A stretch of DNA of 64,000 bases, from the NCBI RefSeq assembly GCF_024763615.1, contig NC_077224.1, forward strand, positions 2,232,001 through 2,296,000, read 5' to 3'. Positions 12,610 through 23,673 of the stretch are shown here, in pieces. This DNA is from Phlebotomus papatasi. Lineage: Eukaryota; Arthropoda; Insecta; Diptera; Psychodidae. Within the stretch, counting starts at the first letter, position 1. Every line of letters begins with the position of its first letter. Both the position numbers and the translations under genes were made by a program. The notes below the pieces were generated by a model. The model was not told the DNA's origin, did no database searches, and saw only the letters and a list, made by a program, of their open reading frames with translations.

Positions 12610-12867
12610 CACCGAGAAAAAAAAGAGGGTGCGATTAACTTTTTTTCCTCATATCTTTAACACTTTTTAGGTGTAAAAATATATCAACATTTTTTAATGT
12701 TAATTTTATAGCTTTTGAGGGTAAAATCAACATGAAAAAAGGGTAACTTTAACGCCCAATACACCTAAAAAGGGTAATATGTACACCGATTTCGGATCAA
12801 TAGTGCAGGGTAAAATTAACATTTCCGGAATGTTTGTTATTTTAACTTTTTTGGATTTCTTTCAGTG
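12610..12867. mobile_element. MITE family C, copy 2
   Basis: This is an inverted-orientation copy of 4666-4919, aligning along its full length (GTTAATTTTACCCTGCA, CACCTAAAAAG and AATCGCACCC blocks on the complementary strand). The ends are CACCGAGAA and CTTTCAGTG. Both flanks carry AA rather than TA, so if AA is the duplication the target is two bases but not strictly TA. Confidence 0.8.
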
Positions 12868-13234
12868 AATTCAATAAGAGGTTATTAATACATTATAATT
12901 TTTGAGAAATATTCGAGACCAAACGGATAAAGATTTCGACTTAAGGCTTCCAAAGAACACACAGAGAAATTTTAGTGGCATAACAACTCCAAATGGTGTT
13001 GTCGGACACACCAACCTCAACCCCAAAATCAACTAACCCCAATTCGGTGTTCAGAATACACCAAGTGGTACCACAAAGTAACTAACACCGGCTTTGGGTT
13101 TCTGATTACACCAATTTTACACCAATTATTAACAGGAATATTTAGCGTTGTTGGAACACCATTGTGGATTTTGTATCACACCATCTCAAGAAAATATAGG
13201 TGTTCCTTTTACACCAATAAATGAAAAATGTTAA

Positions 13235-13740
13235 CAGATTTGCAACTAAAACTAAATGATCAAAGGATTTAGAATTAGGGCATTGGCATTCATTGGATGA
13301 GATTTGAAATTAAATTCCTGGGTGTTTCTATTTAAGAATTTTCCATTTTTCTGCGTGATTTTTATTAATTTTTGACCATTGTTTGAGGGCTTGGGGCCCT
13401 CCCTGGATGATATTCTCTGTATTTCAAAGCCATTTGGTGCGTGAAAATCTTTTTCCAGCATTTAAGCCTGCGCCGAGATTTGAACACGCGACCTTTGTGA
13501 TGACAGTCGAGCATCTTCCAGCTGCGCCACGAACTCCTATAATGTATTCAAAGCATATTGGGAACCGTTGCATCGGCACACACGATATTCCAAAATTAGA
13601 GATTACAATTAGAATTACAGATTTGCAACTAAAACTAAATGATCAAGGATTTAGAATTAGGGCATTGGCATTCATTGGATGGGATTTGAAATTAAATTCC
13701 TGGGTGTTTCTGTTTAAGAATTTTTCATTTTTCTGTGTGT
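13235..13740. repeat. Direct duplication flanking a tRNA-like core
   Basis: The sequence beginning CAGATTTGCAACTAAAACTA at 13235 recurs at 13618 and stays nearly identical for about 123 bp, to the TTTTTCTG(C/T)GTG block. The 258-bp interval holds the tRNA-like sequence. High identity indicates a fairly recent duplication compared with the arms around it. Confidence 0.8.
13466..13537 (-). other. tRNA-like sequence, SINE head or tRNA pseudogene
   Basis: On the minus strand, TGGCGCAGCTGG (13518-13529) matches the Pol III A-box consensus and GTTCAAATC (13477-13485) matches the B box. Spacing and overall length (about 72 nt) are tRNA-like. The presumed acceptor and T stems do not pair, so a working tRNA is unlikely. 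A tRNA-derived SINE head is the better reading. No A-rich tail or 3' domain of a SINE is evident. Confidence 0.5.
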
Positions 13741-14445
13741 GTGGTCGATGGTGAGCGACGAACACCGTTTGGCGTTGCAACAGCACTGTTTAGAAAATTG
13801 ATGGTGTTACTTTTGCACCATTTCAGAGATTTCTGTGGCGGAGTTAATACAACACCGCCAAAGCATTTCATAGAACACCATTGATTCAAAACTAGGTGTT
13901 AATTTGGTGTGAATGCTACTACGTTTGGTGTTCAAGCAACACCAACACCAAATTCAACCCCAAATTCAACACCGCTTTCTCAAAATCACTTCTCTGTGTG
14001 AACTTTGACAAATCAATCTTTTTATTTTCCAATGCAGTTTTACATCTTTCTATTGAACTTATGAGTTCTGACAGAAGTCATTTATAATAGCAAGAAAACA
14101 ATAAGTATGAATAAGCCAATAAATTAATCTCATTAAAATAATTTCTATTATATTAACCATATTAACATAATTATATCAGATTTTAAAATATACATATTTG
14201 AAAATAAAGGATTGCGGCCACCTTCTATAACAATTCGGTAAAAATATAGTAATCAAATCTAGTCCAACGTGACAAAAATAAAGTCAGAATTTCAAGATTC
14301 TTTTTCAAATAAATATAGTAAAAACCGACATATTTATATTAGTTTCACTCATATAATTACAATCTGTTAAGTATGAGCGTGACCGGCTCAATGTGTTTAA
14401 AAAATGACTTTTTTATTCTAAAGTGCATAATGATCAGTAAATATA

Positions 14446-15326
14446 GGGGAGACTGGGGCAAAATTTGTCAAAACGAAAATTTCAATATTCACTATTTTCT
14501 AAAATAAAAGAGAATGAGGGTTGAAATTTTTATTACAGAGAACCTTAATGAACCTTCTTAAACTTGCAATGTTTCAAGAGATTCGAGGAAGGATTATGTA
14601 AAATTAAAAAAAAAAGAAAATTTGAGCCGTATTTTTGGAATATTTGGCTAACATTTCAATACTGATTAGCTCAATTTAAGCACATTTCTCGTTAAGATGG
14701 AGAAAAATTATTTTTGACAAAGTTGTAGAGGAATAAATTTCCTATAAAAATATGTCTATTTGATATTTTAAACGTTTGCGAGAGTAAAACGTAACAAATT
14801 ATCCGAAGACTGACAAAATTTGCCCCAGCAATTTTGAGAATCTTCACAAAATCGACTTTTAGAAAATGATGTGTAAATCACATTTCTTTCGAGATAGAGG
14901 AAAATCAGGGGTCCATCAAGCCTAATAAAAAGTGAAGCTATTTTTCACTTTTCCTTGTAAAACTTTTGCAGCTATTGCATAGCTACTTAAACAAATTTGT
15001 TCGTAGTTCTTGTATAATTTTGGCGAACATTATGAAATATGTATTTTTAGATAGCTTTTAATACAAGATTTCGAAATATATCAGACTGATAAGTCAATTC
15101 TCTTTAGAAAGAAAATTGCCAATAGTCTTCAGTGCTTCTATGCAGAAACGGCAAAATTGTATGGAAAAATGAAATGTCGAGAGGCCCCTGAGGAAAATAG
15201 TCTTTTGCAATGATGTAGAGCAGTAAATTTTCTATAAGAATATGCTTATTATAAAACGTTTAAGTTTTCTCAGAGCTAGGGAAAGAATTTAATATGCGTT
15301 TTGACAAGTTTTGCCCCAGTCTCCCC
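14446..15326. mobile_element. TA-flanked inverted-repeat element (GGGGAGACTGGGGC)
   Basis: The ends GGGGAGACTGGGGCAAAA and TTTTGCCCCAGTCTCCCC are inverted repeats; the match continues to about 30 bp (GTCAAAACG). TA flanks both ends (14444-14445, 15327-15328). A 285-bp hAT-type MITE with its own 8-bp duplication is nested at 14906-15190; without it the element is about 590 bp. No ORF is present. Confidence 0.85.
14906..15190. mobile_element. hAT-type MITE, copy 1
   Basis: The ends are CAGGGGTCCATC and GAGGCCCCTG. A perfect 8-bp duplication, AGGAAAAT, flanks it (14898-14905 and 15191-15198). The CAGGGG terminus and 8-bp duplication are the hallmarks of the hAT superfamily. A second copy is at 15920-16195. 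It is non-coding. Confidence 0.9.
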
Positions 15327-15789
15327 TAATCCCTCGATTTTTTCACCCTCCAAAATTTCCACCCTCCGGAGACTACTTTTCTCTACAAATTTTCGCGTTT
15401 CAGATGATTTCTGAGAAATATCGTCACGTTGTTTGCCGTTTGTCTGTTGGGCTGTCGATAACTCTAGAGGCCAAACGGTAAGAGATAGGGACTTGAGACC
15501 TAAAGGGGACCCCCCATAAGTCGACCTACGGATCGTTAACTTACCCCTCATTTACCCCCTTCCCTAAAAAACCATGTTTCCTTGTGATTGCTCGAAAACG
15601 CGTCGTGCAATGTTTTTTTTCATTTTTGGTTATGTTTTAGATATTACCCAGGTGAACATTTGACTATGTGCGAAAATAGCATTGAATCATTCCTTATATC
15701 GGTTTTTCAAAGTCAAAGGTTAAAAATACACTAGAGAGCGCATTTATCAAGCAAATGGGGTCATTATTGGGCTCGTTGGAAAGGTCTTG

Positions 15790-15870
15790 GAATTTCCTAA
15801 AAAACTGAACCGGTTTCAATCGGTTATGAAGCGGTTCCAATCGGTTATGAAGCTGTTCCAATCGGTTCAT
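15790..15870. repeat. Short repeats of AATCGGTTATGAAGCGGTTCC
   Basis: About three imperfect units of a 21-bp motif containing ATCGGTTATGAAG and GGTTCC occur in tandem. Related AACCGGTTATGAACCG sequence appears again at 16250-16345, on the other side of the nested hAT MITE. Confidence 0.6.
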
Positions 15871-15919
15871 AGCCTATAACTTATTTTTATTGCAAATTCA
15901 ATTATGTTAGTCCTAAATT

Positions 15920-16195
15920 CAGGGGCCCATCAAGCCTAATAAAAAGTGAAGCTATTTTTCACTTTTCCTTGTAAACAATTTGGAGATATTACACCGCGAC
16001 TTAAACAAATTTTCTCGTAGTTCTTGTATTATTTCGGCGAACACTATAAAATATGTATTTTTAGATAGCTTTTAATGTACAATTTCGAAATATATCAGAC
16101 TGATAAGTCAATTCTCTTTAGGAAAAAACTTGCCAATAGTCTTCAGTGCCTCTATGCAAAAATGTATGGAAAAATGAAATGTCAAGAGGCCCCTG
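15920..16195. mobile_element. hAT-type MITE, copy 2
   Basis: This is a near full-length match to 14906-15190, with ends CAGGGGCCCATC and GAGGCCCCTG. The flanking octamers CCTAAATT and TCTAAATT agree at seven of eight positions, consistent with a slightly aged target duplication. The copy is older than, or in less constrained sequence than, copy 1. Confidence 0.88.
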
Positions 16196-16389
16196 TCTAA
16201 ATTATTTTGTACAATGTTTTGAGTGATTTATAAATCCGTTCAAATCAATTGTGAACCGGTTATGAACCGATAAGTACCTTTAAACTATTTTTTTTTCAAT
16301 CTTTTGACTGATTTATGAATTAGTTTAAATCGGTTCAGAACCGGTAAACGATAAATGATGCGCAAGTACTTTTTAGGTACAGCATCTGA

Positions 16390-16522
16390 TGCCCTAGACA
16401 CACTTACGACTTAAGCCGAGAGACGACTTAGTGGAAAATGATGGAAATGTAGTTTAACCATTATTTCTAATATAATTACACTAAGCCGTCTCTCGGCTAA
16501 TCCTCAGGTCTGTCAAGGCCCT
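16390..16522. mobile_element. Palindromic MITE family K, copy 1
   Basis: The inner arms TTAAGCCGAGAGACGACTTA and CTAAGCCGTCTCTCGGCTAA are inverted, and weaker inversion continues outward to GCCCTAGACA and AAGGCCC. A closely similar copy lies at 51418-51550. It is short, non-coding and strongly hairpin-forming. Confidence 0.8.
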
Positions 16523-16524
16523 AA

Positions 16525-17895
16525 ATCACGAGTTTGAGCATTTCGCAAAGCCTGGGACGATTTTCCATCCCTTTTCTTTAAAATAAAAATTGAATAAGTC
16601 CACCCAACCTGTTCATTATTATATTTATCAAATTTCAGTAAATGTTATTAATTTTTCTATAAATTTCATAAAACTTGTTAAAACATGCTTCAACTCAATT
16701 GCAAAGTTTTAAGGCAATTTTCATTTAAGGTTGGAAAATCTTCACAAACTTGATTACAAACTTAGTTTCAAGCTGCAAATTCCATTTTATAGAATCTTCC
16801 ATTTCTTGGAATTTCTAAAAAGTTCTTCTCTACAAACATGAAAAATTTTCTTTTACATTCAATTGAGAGGAAGGTGTTCAAATGGAAGAAGAGTATGCAA
16901 AAGATTCAACAGCATTCAATGGAAAGTTTCTTTTTCCATCATCACCACAATGTCTCTATTATGGATAGGAATTGGTTTGTTGGTGCTTCCCTTTTGAAAA
17001 TGGTCTCACATTAGAATGTTATATGTACACGATATAATTCCTCCAACACGAAAACGTGACTAACTCTTGACACTCTTGTTAATATTGAAAATCACTAGAT
17101 GGTAAGTGAGAGAGAGGATCATAAAAGTGGAATCATCTTCTTAAATAGACATATGCAAAATACATCAAGCCAAAAAGTAAGTTTATATTAGGTATAAGAT
17201 AAACAAGAAGGTTGAGTATCACTTTGTTAAATTAGATAAGGAAATAATCAATTGCTCAGCATTTGTTATTAATTTCCCCAAGAATGCGTTATTTTGCAAA
17301 AAAAATCCATTCATTTGAAAGAGAGAAATGCCAAAACATCAATAAATCCATCAAATGAGCAATTTTTTTGTATTCGTGCCTTTGATTCTTTTTTTTTATG
17401 TTGTTGCTATTAAACAGCATAAATTCCATTGGTAGCAATATGGAAAAAAAACTTGGAGAAAGAGATTGAAAATGCTATAATACATCGTTATTTGTACCAC
17501 TTCTTCATTCACGTGTATTATTAGTTAAACTTTTATGATGACGATAATAATAAACATATTACAAGTTTTGCTACTTGAAAACAACCAAAGTGAAACCTAC
17601 TTGGGGAGCCTCCAGGTAAACTTTATGGTACTGTTTGGTATATTAAACCTCCTTTTCAACTTTAGAAGTGTGTATAAATTACACTAAAACTTGATAAATC
17701 TATTTACATTTGCTGCTATGTACATTATGAATGGGAATGATAGAAGGGGCACAAAAAAATAACCATAAGTATCATTGAAAACGTCTCATTAAAATCCATT
17801 TCAATATATCCCATGTGAATATACATTTGTGTATCTAAATTATTTACCTGTCTGCCTGTCTTCAATATTAATAATGAAATATATTCCAAACAAAA
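16525..17895. other. Low-repeat AT-rich stretch, no gene seen
   Basis: There is no repeat family and no supported exon. A plus-strand GATG|GTAAGTG at 17098-17108 looks like a donor, but no acceptor or open frame precedes it. A GA-rich tract follows. Confidence 0.4.
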
Positions 17896-18055
17896 TTGAT
17901 CTCTTTTTCAAAAACCAACAATTTATTTAATGTTTGTTTTTTTATTTCTTTCACTTCGCCCACTTCAGCAAACAAGAAATTCTTCGAATTCAAGGAAAAA
18001 GTTATACACTGTGAGTCAATAAAGGTGTCCCTGGAATCTTTCGGAATGTTTGCCA

Positions 18056-18312
18056 GACAAACAAAAATTTACGAACAAATGACAAAATTTTACAAACATT
18101 TTTTTTGTGTTTACGAACATTTGCGAACAAATGTTTGTAAAAGTACAAAAAATGTTCGTCAAATGATCATTTTACGAATAATGTTTGTGAAAAAAGTACG
18201 AAATTTTACGAACTTGTTTGTTGGTTATACGACTCACGAGCATTTTGTAACTCCCCCATAGGAATTCACAAACATTTACGAACAATTTTACAAAAATATT
18301 TTTTTTCTGTGT
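18056..18312. repeat. Dispersed AT-rich repeat, family A, copy 2
   Basis: This segment is made of TTTACGAACA / TGTTTGTAAA modules. It matches 122-419, partly in the same and partly in inverse orientation. The 121-residue plus-strand frame covering 17896-18261 is mostly this repeat, not a gene. Confidence 0.6.
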
Positions 18313-18805
18313 AGAGAAAAGCGCGCTACTTTCGGACGACTGCGACTCAAGCTTCGGACAACTCAATCTTTTTTCTATATTCTTTATGGATTTTACCCAA
18401 AGCTCTTACCCAAAGGAACTAGGCTAAACTTCTAGTCTGAAGACCGCTTAAAATTGAGTTAGCAGTCGTGCTAATCTTCTAATGCAATATCAATTTCAAT
18501 TTTTCTACACTTTTAGATAATAAAAAGGAAAAACGTGATTGACGTTGTTCTATGTTTTAATGACTCAACTCTAAATTGCGCAAACAATTAATGCGAATAA
18601 ATTGCGTCACTCTTATATTTTTTGCTTATCAACTTCCAAGAAAACTAAGAAGAAATAAGAATAGGAAATAAAATAAGTAACAAGAAAAATAAGAATAAGG
18701 TAAAGTGCCCCCAAGTCGACCGGTTCCACAATTCGACTGGTAGAGTTATTTATTCAATTTACTTATATTTGCACTAATACTTGGCGTATGATCTAACATT
18801 TAATA

Positions 18806-19956
18806 GGGTGAAAGGAACGTCTATTGACACTTTAAGAACTCGTGTCAGCACCTATTGACACCCTACTTCGTACAATTTGGGATAGAAATTTGAACATCTC
18901 TGTTTATAGTAAAAGGTATATTACAGAAAAAACGCTATATTAGGGTGGAATAACCGGCTATCGCCATGTTTAGGAAAAAATTAAATTCATTTAATCATAA
19001 CTTTTGAATCCTTGTTACAAGATAAGTCAAATTTGACACAAAGTTACTTAGATGTATTGGCTCTAGATACGTGAAAACAATAATCCTAGAACATAACGCT
19101 GGACTACTTAAAAAACTGATTTTTATTAATAATGCAAAAATAACCATTTCGTCGCCACTTTTTACCACTTTTCGCCAGTTTTGTAAAATTTGTAACCACT
19201 TCTCGCCACCCACTTGAAAAGAACCACACTCGGTTATTTTAGGCAATGTTATGAAAAGAATACATTCACCATTTCTCTTTCCTTGTGATCACTTTATTAT
19301 TACTCTCTTTAAATGATTTTTCTTCACTTTTATTTGAGAAATCAAATTATGGGGCTTTTGCAGAAAGTAAACAATGCAGATTTGACAACTGAGAATGTAC
19401 GAAATGAAGTTAGCGTCGCCTATTGAAAAGATATGGCGACAGATGGTAAAATCAATTCCAGAATATTACCACTTCTCGCCATGCCTCATTTTTATACAAA
19501 AATAATATAAAATGAAATATTAATTGACTAAATACAAATTTTATGTATTCCACAAGTGCAATTAAATATTCAATAGACAAATTATTTACCCAAATAGATA
19601 TTTTTGGCCTGATGAAAATTTGACGACACTTAGTACATTTGGTAAGAGATGTTGGATTCGATGCACTTGCTTAAAATATTGCTCTAAAAAGTGATCAAAA
19701 TCGTGAATCCAAAACGAATAATTATTATTTTTCGATTCTATGCGTAGAAGCAGAAACAATACAAAAAAATTGCGACTCATTTATTTCATAAATTGCGAAA
19801 AATAGCGATTTCAATGTAAGTGGCGAGAAGTGGGGCACTGGCGAGAACTGGTGATTCCACCCTACTTATATTTTACTAGATACATTAAATAATTTTCAAA
19901 AATTTTGATAAAAGTGTCAATAGGAGTTACCTGTCGAACAGACGTTCCTCCGACCC
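18806..19956. mobile_element. TA-flanked element H, copy 1, nested in G
   Basis: The ends GGGTGAAAGGAACG and CGTTCCTCCGACCC are inverted, with TA at 18804-18805 and 19957-19958. The sister element G copy 2 shows the empty site, a single TA in the same context. A compact copy of H (231 bp) is at 40949-41179. The surplus here is element I. Confidence 0.9.
18943..19862. mobile_element. TA-flanked element I, nested in H
   Basis: The ends GGGTGGAATAACC and GATTCCACCC are inverted repeats flanked by TA (18941-18942, 19863-19864). H copy 2 shows the empty TA site. The 920-bp body carries repeated CGCCACTTTT/ACCACTTCTCGCCA motifs in both orientations. No transposase ORF is recognisable; the longest frame (83 residues, minus) has no motif I know. 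Confidence 0.88.
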
Positions 19957-20130
19957 TAGGTCAATTATTTCATAAATAAATACGAATCAGTGACAATTTC
20001 ATAGAAATTGACCATTAAACAGTCAAAAATTGGCCCACCGGTCGACTCGAGGGCACTTTACCTTAATTTAATTAGAAAATTTAATATAATAGATAATATT
20101 AAGAATATTATCTTAATATTCGAGTGTCTT

Positions 20131-20630
20131 TTTAGTACAGGTGTGTGCTGAAGTTCACAATTAATGAGATTAATTTCAAATATACCTTTCTAAAATCTAA
20201 TGAAAATTGCATAGAACTTTGGGGACAAAATTAATTAACTACAACTGAAAAACAACTGCAATTTGCCAGAGAATGCAGTCTGTGAATTTAATTTCAATTC
20301 GCTGAGATTTTTAGTACTATCATGTGTCAAAAGTGTTTTATTCATGATTTAAAGACAACGGCAAAAAATCAAAAGAACAATATAAAAGAGAAGTATTAGA
20401 GAATAAGTCTAATATATTGAATGATTACTAAAAGCTTACTTTAAATATTTAGAGATACCACCGGTGACTCAATTAAAAATCCAGGAGATAATTTAGTACA
20501 GGTTTCTGTCTAAGTTTTTATATATAATTTTTAAAAAAGCACAGAAAAAAAATAAATAGGGTTATCAAACTAATTTCAAAAATATTACTCATCCCGACAG
20601 ATTTTTAGCACAGATCTGTGCTAAAATAAC
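20131..20630. repeat. Cluster of TTTAGTACA palindromic motifs
   Basis: Motifs of the form TTTAGTACA...TGTACTAAA occur at 20131, 20311 (half), 20492 and 20603. The last is a perfect 24-bp palindrome (TTTTAGCACAGA joined to its reverse complement, 20603-20626). The sequence between motifs is AT-rich and not alignable. The same motif recurs at 32.3-32.7, 39.5-39.9, 40.5-40.8 and 41.2-41.35 kb. Confidence 0.6.
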
Positions 20631-21099
20631 TATCTATACTTCATTACTACAATAATTTTTTATTAAAGAAATAATGTAATTTTCCAAGTACTTAAATTAT
20701 TAGATAAATATTTTAAAGTTTAATAGCACAAATTTCATTTTTCTCTGTCATGATCTAGTAAAATAAAATGTTGTTTTACAGTAGCAAACAAAAGCAAATA
20801 TTAAACAAAAATTGCACACTCTTTCGGGTTTTAGAACAAGGTCTAAATTTGTATTAAATTTCAGATATCATCAGAAAATATGCTAAATAAATTCTTTAGA
20901 CAGGTTAAATTCAGCCAGACGGACCCCTACGAAACACCTAACTTCTTTCTTTTTGTGCTAAGGCCACCTCTTTATAGTCCGACTTTCAATGTGTCGAACT
21001 TTCAGCGCAGTCAGACATTCAGAAAATTACCTCACGTGCAGACTTTTACAGAAAAAAATTAACAAATTGTAGCAAGATTGCTACGAGTTTCACACCATA

Positions 21100-21380
21100 A
21101 CATGCTAGAGCACCCTTAATCGCTTGTCTCCGGGAGTGAGCCCTCATTGCTCATTCAAAGAGAGCCACGAGTCCTGCGTCCTCCTCGCTTCACTGGCGAA
21201 GACCGACTGAGGAGCTAATTCGATTGTGCGGAACTATAGCGATATCGTAAATTAAAGTTAGCCGCCATTACAGCACTCCTAAAAGTTACCACCCCAGCTG
21301 AACAGTGATTGGTACTGTTGGTTTAGAAGAGTCGTCTTCAGGACTGACTTTCTACCTCCAACTCCTCTAGGCTCAACAGT
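21100..21380. other. GC-richer unassigned segment
   Basis: The base composition is clearly higher in GC than the neighbours (for example TCCTGCGTCCTCCTCGCTTC near 21175). No frame is open throughout and no motif is recognised. It could be a degraded retroelement or captured exon. Confidence 0.3.
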
Positions 21381-21572
21381 CCTACTACAAAATGATAAGA
21401 AAGTCTATGGTAAAAATACTTTCCTGTCCAGTTTTAGTACTCCAGGTTTAGTGTACTTCACATTTAAGGGATTACGTAAAACAGAAAGACTGAAAAATAC
21501 CATATTTCCAATAATTTTAATTTAAGCTTAATAAATTTATATTTTAATTTAAGTTCTCAAGCATATAAGAGC

Positions 21573-21740
21573 ACCGGGTCCCGGTTAAAATCCCGAAAGC
21601 CAAAACTGGAGGCAAAGGCAAATTTTCCGTATCTTGGGAAATTATTCTACACATTATCCTCCATATAATTCCATCTCTTTCAGTATTTTAAACATTCGAG
21701 ATTTTGGCTTTCGGAATTTTGATCCTTTCGGGATTTTATC
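21573..21740. repeat. Inverted repeat of ATCCCGAAAGCCAAAA
   Basis: The left side carries AAAATCCCGAAAGCCAAAA. The right side carries the reverse complement TTTTGGCTTTCGG and two further variants of TTTCGGGATTTT. The structure is MITE-like with short internally repeated termini. Confidence 0.5.
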
Positions 21741-21774
21741 CCTTTCAGGATTTTGGTGTTCGAGATTTTGGCTG

Positions 21775-22254
21775 CCTCCGAAAAGTATGTACCATGTTTA
21801 AACAATATTTTCTGAAATTTTCAGTAAAAAGTGTTAAAAATTTAGCCGTTGGAACTTGATTTTCGGAGACCTTTTTGAGAAAACAAACTTTTCGGTGGAC
21901 AAGATTTCTCAGAGTATATTCAACTGACATTAAAATATTACATATACAAAAATATTATATTATTATTATATTATATTATTTTATACAAAAATATAATTTT
22001 CGGCGTATTCTACACTACTTTTTGTTTTGTAAAATAAGTTGTAATCATTGTAAGTTGTAATCATCCGCTCAAGAACGAGTATAACTGATCAGCTAAGGGG
22101 AAATACTTAGTTTTTTTTTATGAGAAATTTTGTCCATCGAAAAGTATGTTTTTTTCTCGAAAAACGGTCTCCATTTCAGGTCACAGCGGCTGCAATTTTA
22201 AGATTTTTAAACGAAAATTTCAGGAAACATAGTTTAAATGTTGTACTTTTGTAT
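21775..22254. mobile_element. Foldback element with about 140-bp arms
   Basis: The sequence at 21775-21915 is the imperfect reverse complement of 22108-22254. Paired landmarks are CCGAAAAGTATGTACCATG, GAAAATTTCAG, GCGGCT/GCCGTT, and GAGAAATTTTGTCCATCGAA. The spacer of about 190 bp is AT-rich with a (TTA)n stretch. It is non-coding. Confidence 0.65.
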
Positions 22255-22299
22255 GTTCACTTAACTTAAATTAATTAACTTAAATAAAAAACATATATA

Positions 22300-23670
22300 T
22301 TTGAAAAAAAAAAAAAAAATTGGAGAAAATATGGTGTTTTTTTAGCCTGTTTGATCCATGTAACCCCTTAAAGCAACTCCAGATATTCCATTTTATCATC
22401 ATATAGTCTTTGATTGACATTTACGTCCAGTTTCTGTGGTTAATTTAATTTTAGAACATGCTGCCCACAACATAGTGTACACATCAAAAAAGAATTTAGC
22501 ACGATAGCAGTATAATTTGTTGAATACAGTGAATTGCAAAATGATTATTGTACGTGAAATTGACGTGAGGATTAATTACACCATAAGCCACAACTAATTA
22601 ATCTCAACAGTGAACCTCAATATGAGCATTATTTTCTGTTTATTAAATTCCACATTTTCTCTCCCCATTATGTTGGTCATATATATATACATAGTTACAT
22701 ATATGAAGTCTTTTTCAAAATTACGTATACACTTCCCAGATATATAGTAACATCGAGGCACTATACCACAAAACTGCAATTGAAGTGCCTTTTGAACATT
22801 ATTTTATTAGCAAAACCCACCAACAACAATGCAAAAACATAACAAACTATTTTATGAATGATGAATAACGATGGATGAAACAGTTTGCCGCATCATTTAA
22901 TCATAAAATTGGATATATGAGCATCAATATAAATGTGCACATACTGCAATTTATATATATGCACATGGTAGCTCTGTGGTGTATTAAAATAATAATTCAT
23001 TTAAAAGAATATTAAAAAAAAGAAAAAAACAGAAAACATATTCAACACTGTATTGTGTACAAAAAGATATACGAGCAGTGCATATTTCAGTGTATTTTAT
23101 TATTATTTCACATTCAATAAAAAGCCAATTTTAATCATCATTAGCAGTAGAATGCATTTCAAAGCTCTGTTATTTAATTAATTACCATCATAAATTAATT
23201 CACAAACTGAACTTACAACAAATTATGCAAATGTCGGCATCATTCTCTTTTGTTGTTACATTCACAAACTCCCCAACGATCAATTGAGTGTTTATAAATA
23301 TTTCTTTACTCTACTACCTTCCTCCCACCTTCATCCTCCTTCTCTCTCTCTCTCTGTTCAGGTGATAATGAATAACACCTTATAATAAATTCACTATGAA
23401 AATGAGCCAATTTGAAAATGTGATATAAGCATGAATCTGTTCAAACGCATATTTCATCATATTTTATTTCATAATAATAAAGTAATTTGTTCAATATTCT
23501 ACCTCTATCACTCTCATATATACTAAACTTTTAGCTCCTTTATCCTCTTGAACTCCATGCTCTTTCACCAGCCAATAAACCTATTAACCCTTTCATGGTT
23601 ACACTTCGACTTGTCACATAAATTACATTTTTATTGGTTCACCTCTTTAGAACCAATAAATGTGACATAT
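22300..23670. other. Low-repeat AT-rich island, no gene seen
   Basis: The island starts with a poly-A run at about 22303. A long plus-strand CT tract (23325-23362) ends CTGTTCAG followed by GTGATAATG: a strong acceptor-like signal abutting a weak donor-like one. No open exon follows in any phase beyond a few codons. Confidence 0.4.
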
Positions 23671-23673
23671 TAG

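Larger units (their letters stand above)
12958..14000. mobile_element. Composite inverted-repeat element rich in GGTGTT/AACACC
   Basis: The outer ends are perfect 11-bp inverted repeats, CACACAGAGAA and TTCTCTGTGTG. Both arms (about 12958-13230 and 13750-14000) are studded with AACACCA and GGTGTT in inverse relation. The centre contains a direct duplication of about 123 bp (13235-13359 and 13618-13740) enclosing a tRNA-like sequence. The termini are close to those of family C (CACTGAGAGAA), which suggests related transposases. No transposase ORF is present. Confidence 0.7.
18698..20063. mobile_element. TA-flanked element G, copy 1, host of a double nest
   Basis: The ends AGGTAAAGTGCCC and GGGCACTTTACCT are inverted repeats that continue into CAAGTCGACCGGT / ACCGGTCGACTCGAGG. 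TA flanks both sides. Its uninterrupted sister is at 40006-40233 (228 bp). The extra 1.15 kb here is element H (18806-19956), which in turn holds element I (18943-19862). Confidence 0.9.

Noticed and set aside
13466..13537. Functional tRNA gene
   Set aside because: A and B boxes are good but the acceptor and T stems do not pair, so a SINE head or pseudogene is more likely.
13383..13754. 123-residue plus-strand ORF
   Set aside because: It crosses the tRNA-like core and the duplicated block of an inverted-repeat element; no protein family fits.
17896..18261. 121-residue plus-strand ORF
   Set aside because: Most of it is family A repeat sequence (TTTACGAACA/TGTTTGTAAA modules); similar peptides arise from the other copy on the opposite strand.
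23325..23400. Plus-strand ratchet point at CTGTTCAG|GTGATA
   Set aside because: The Y-tract is excellent but GTGATA is a poor donor and no downstream exon is open; kept only as a note.
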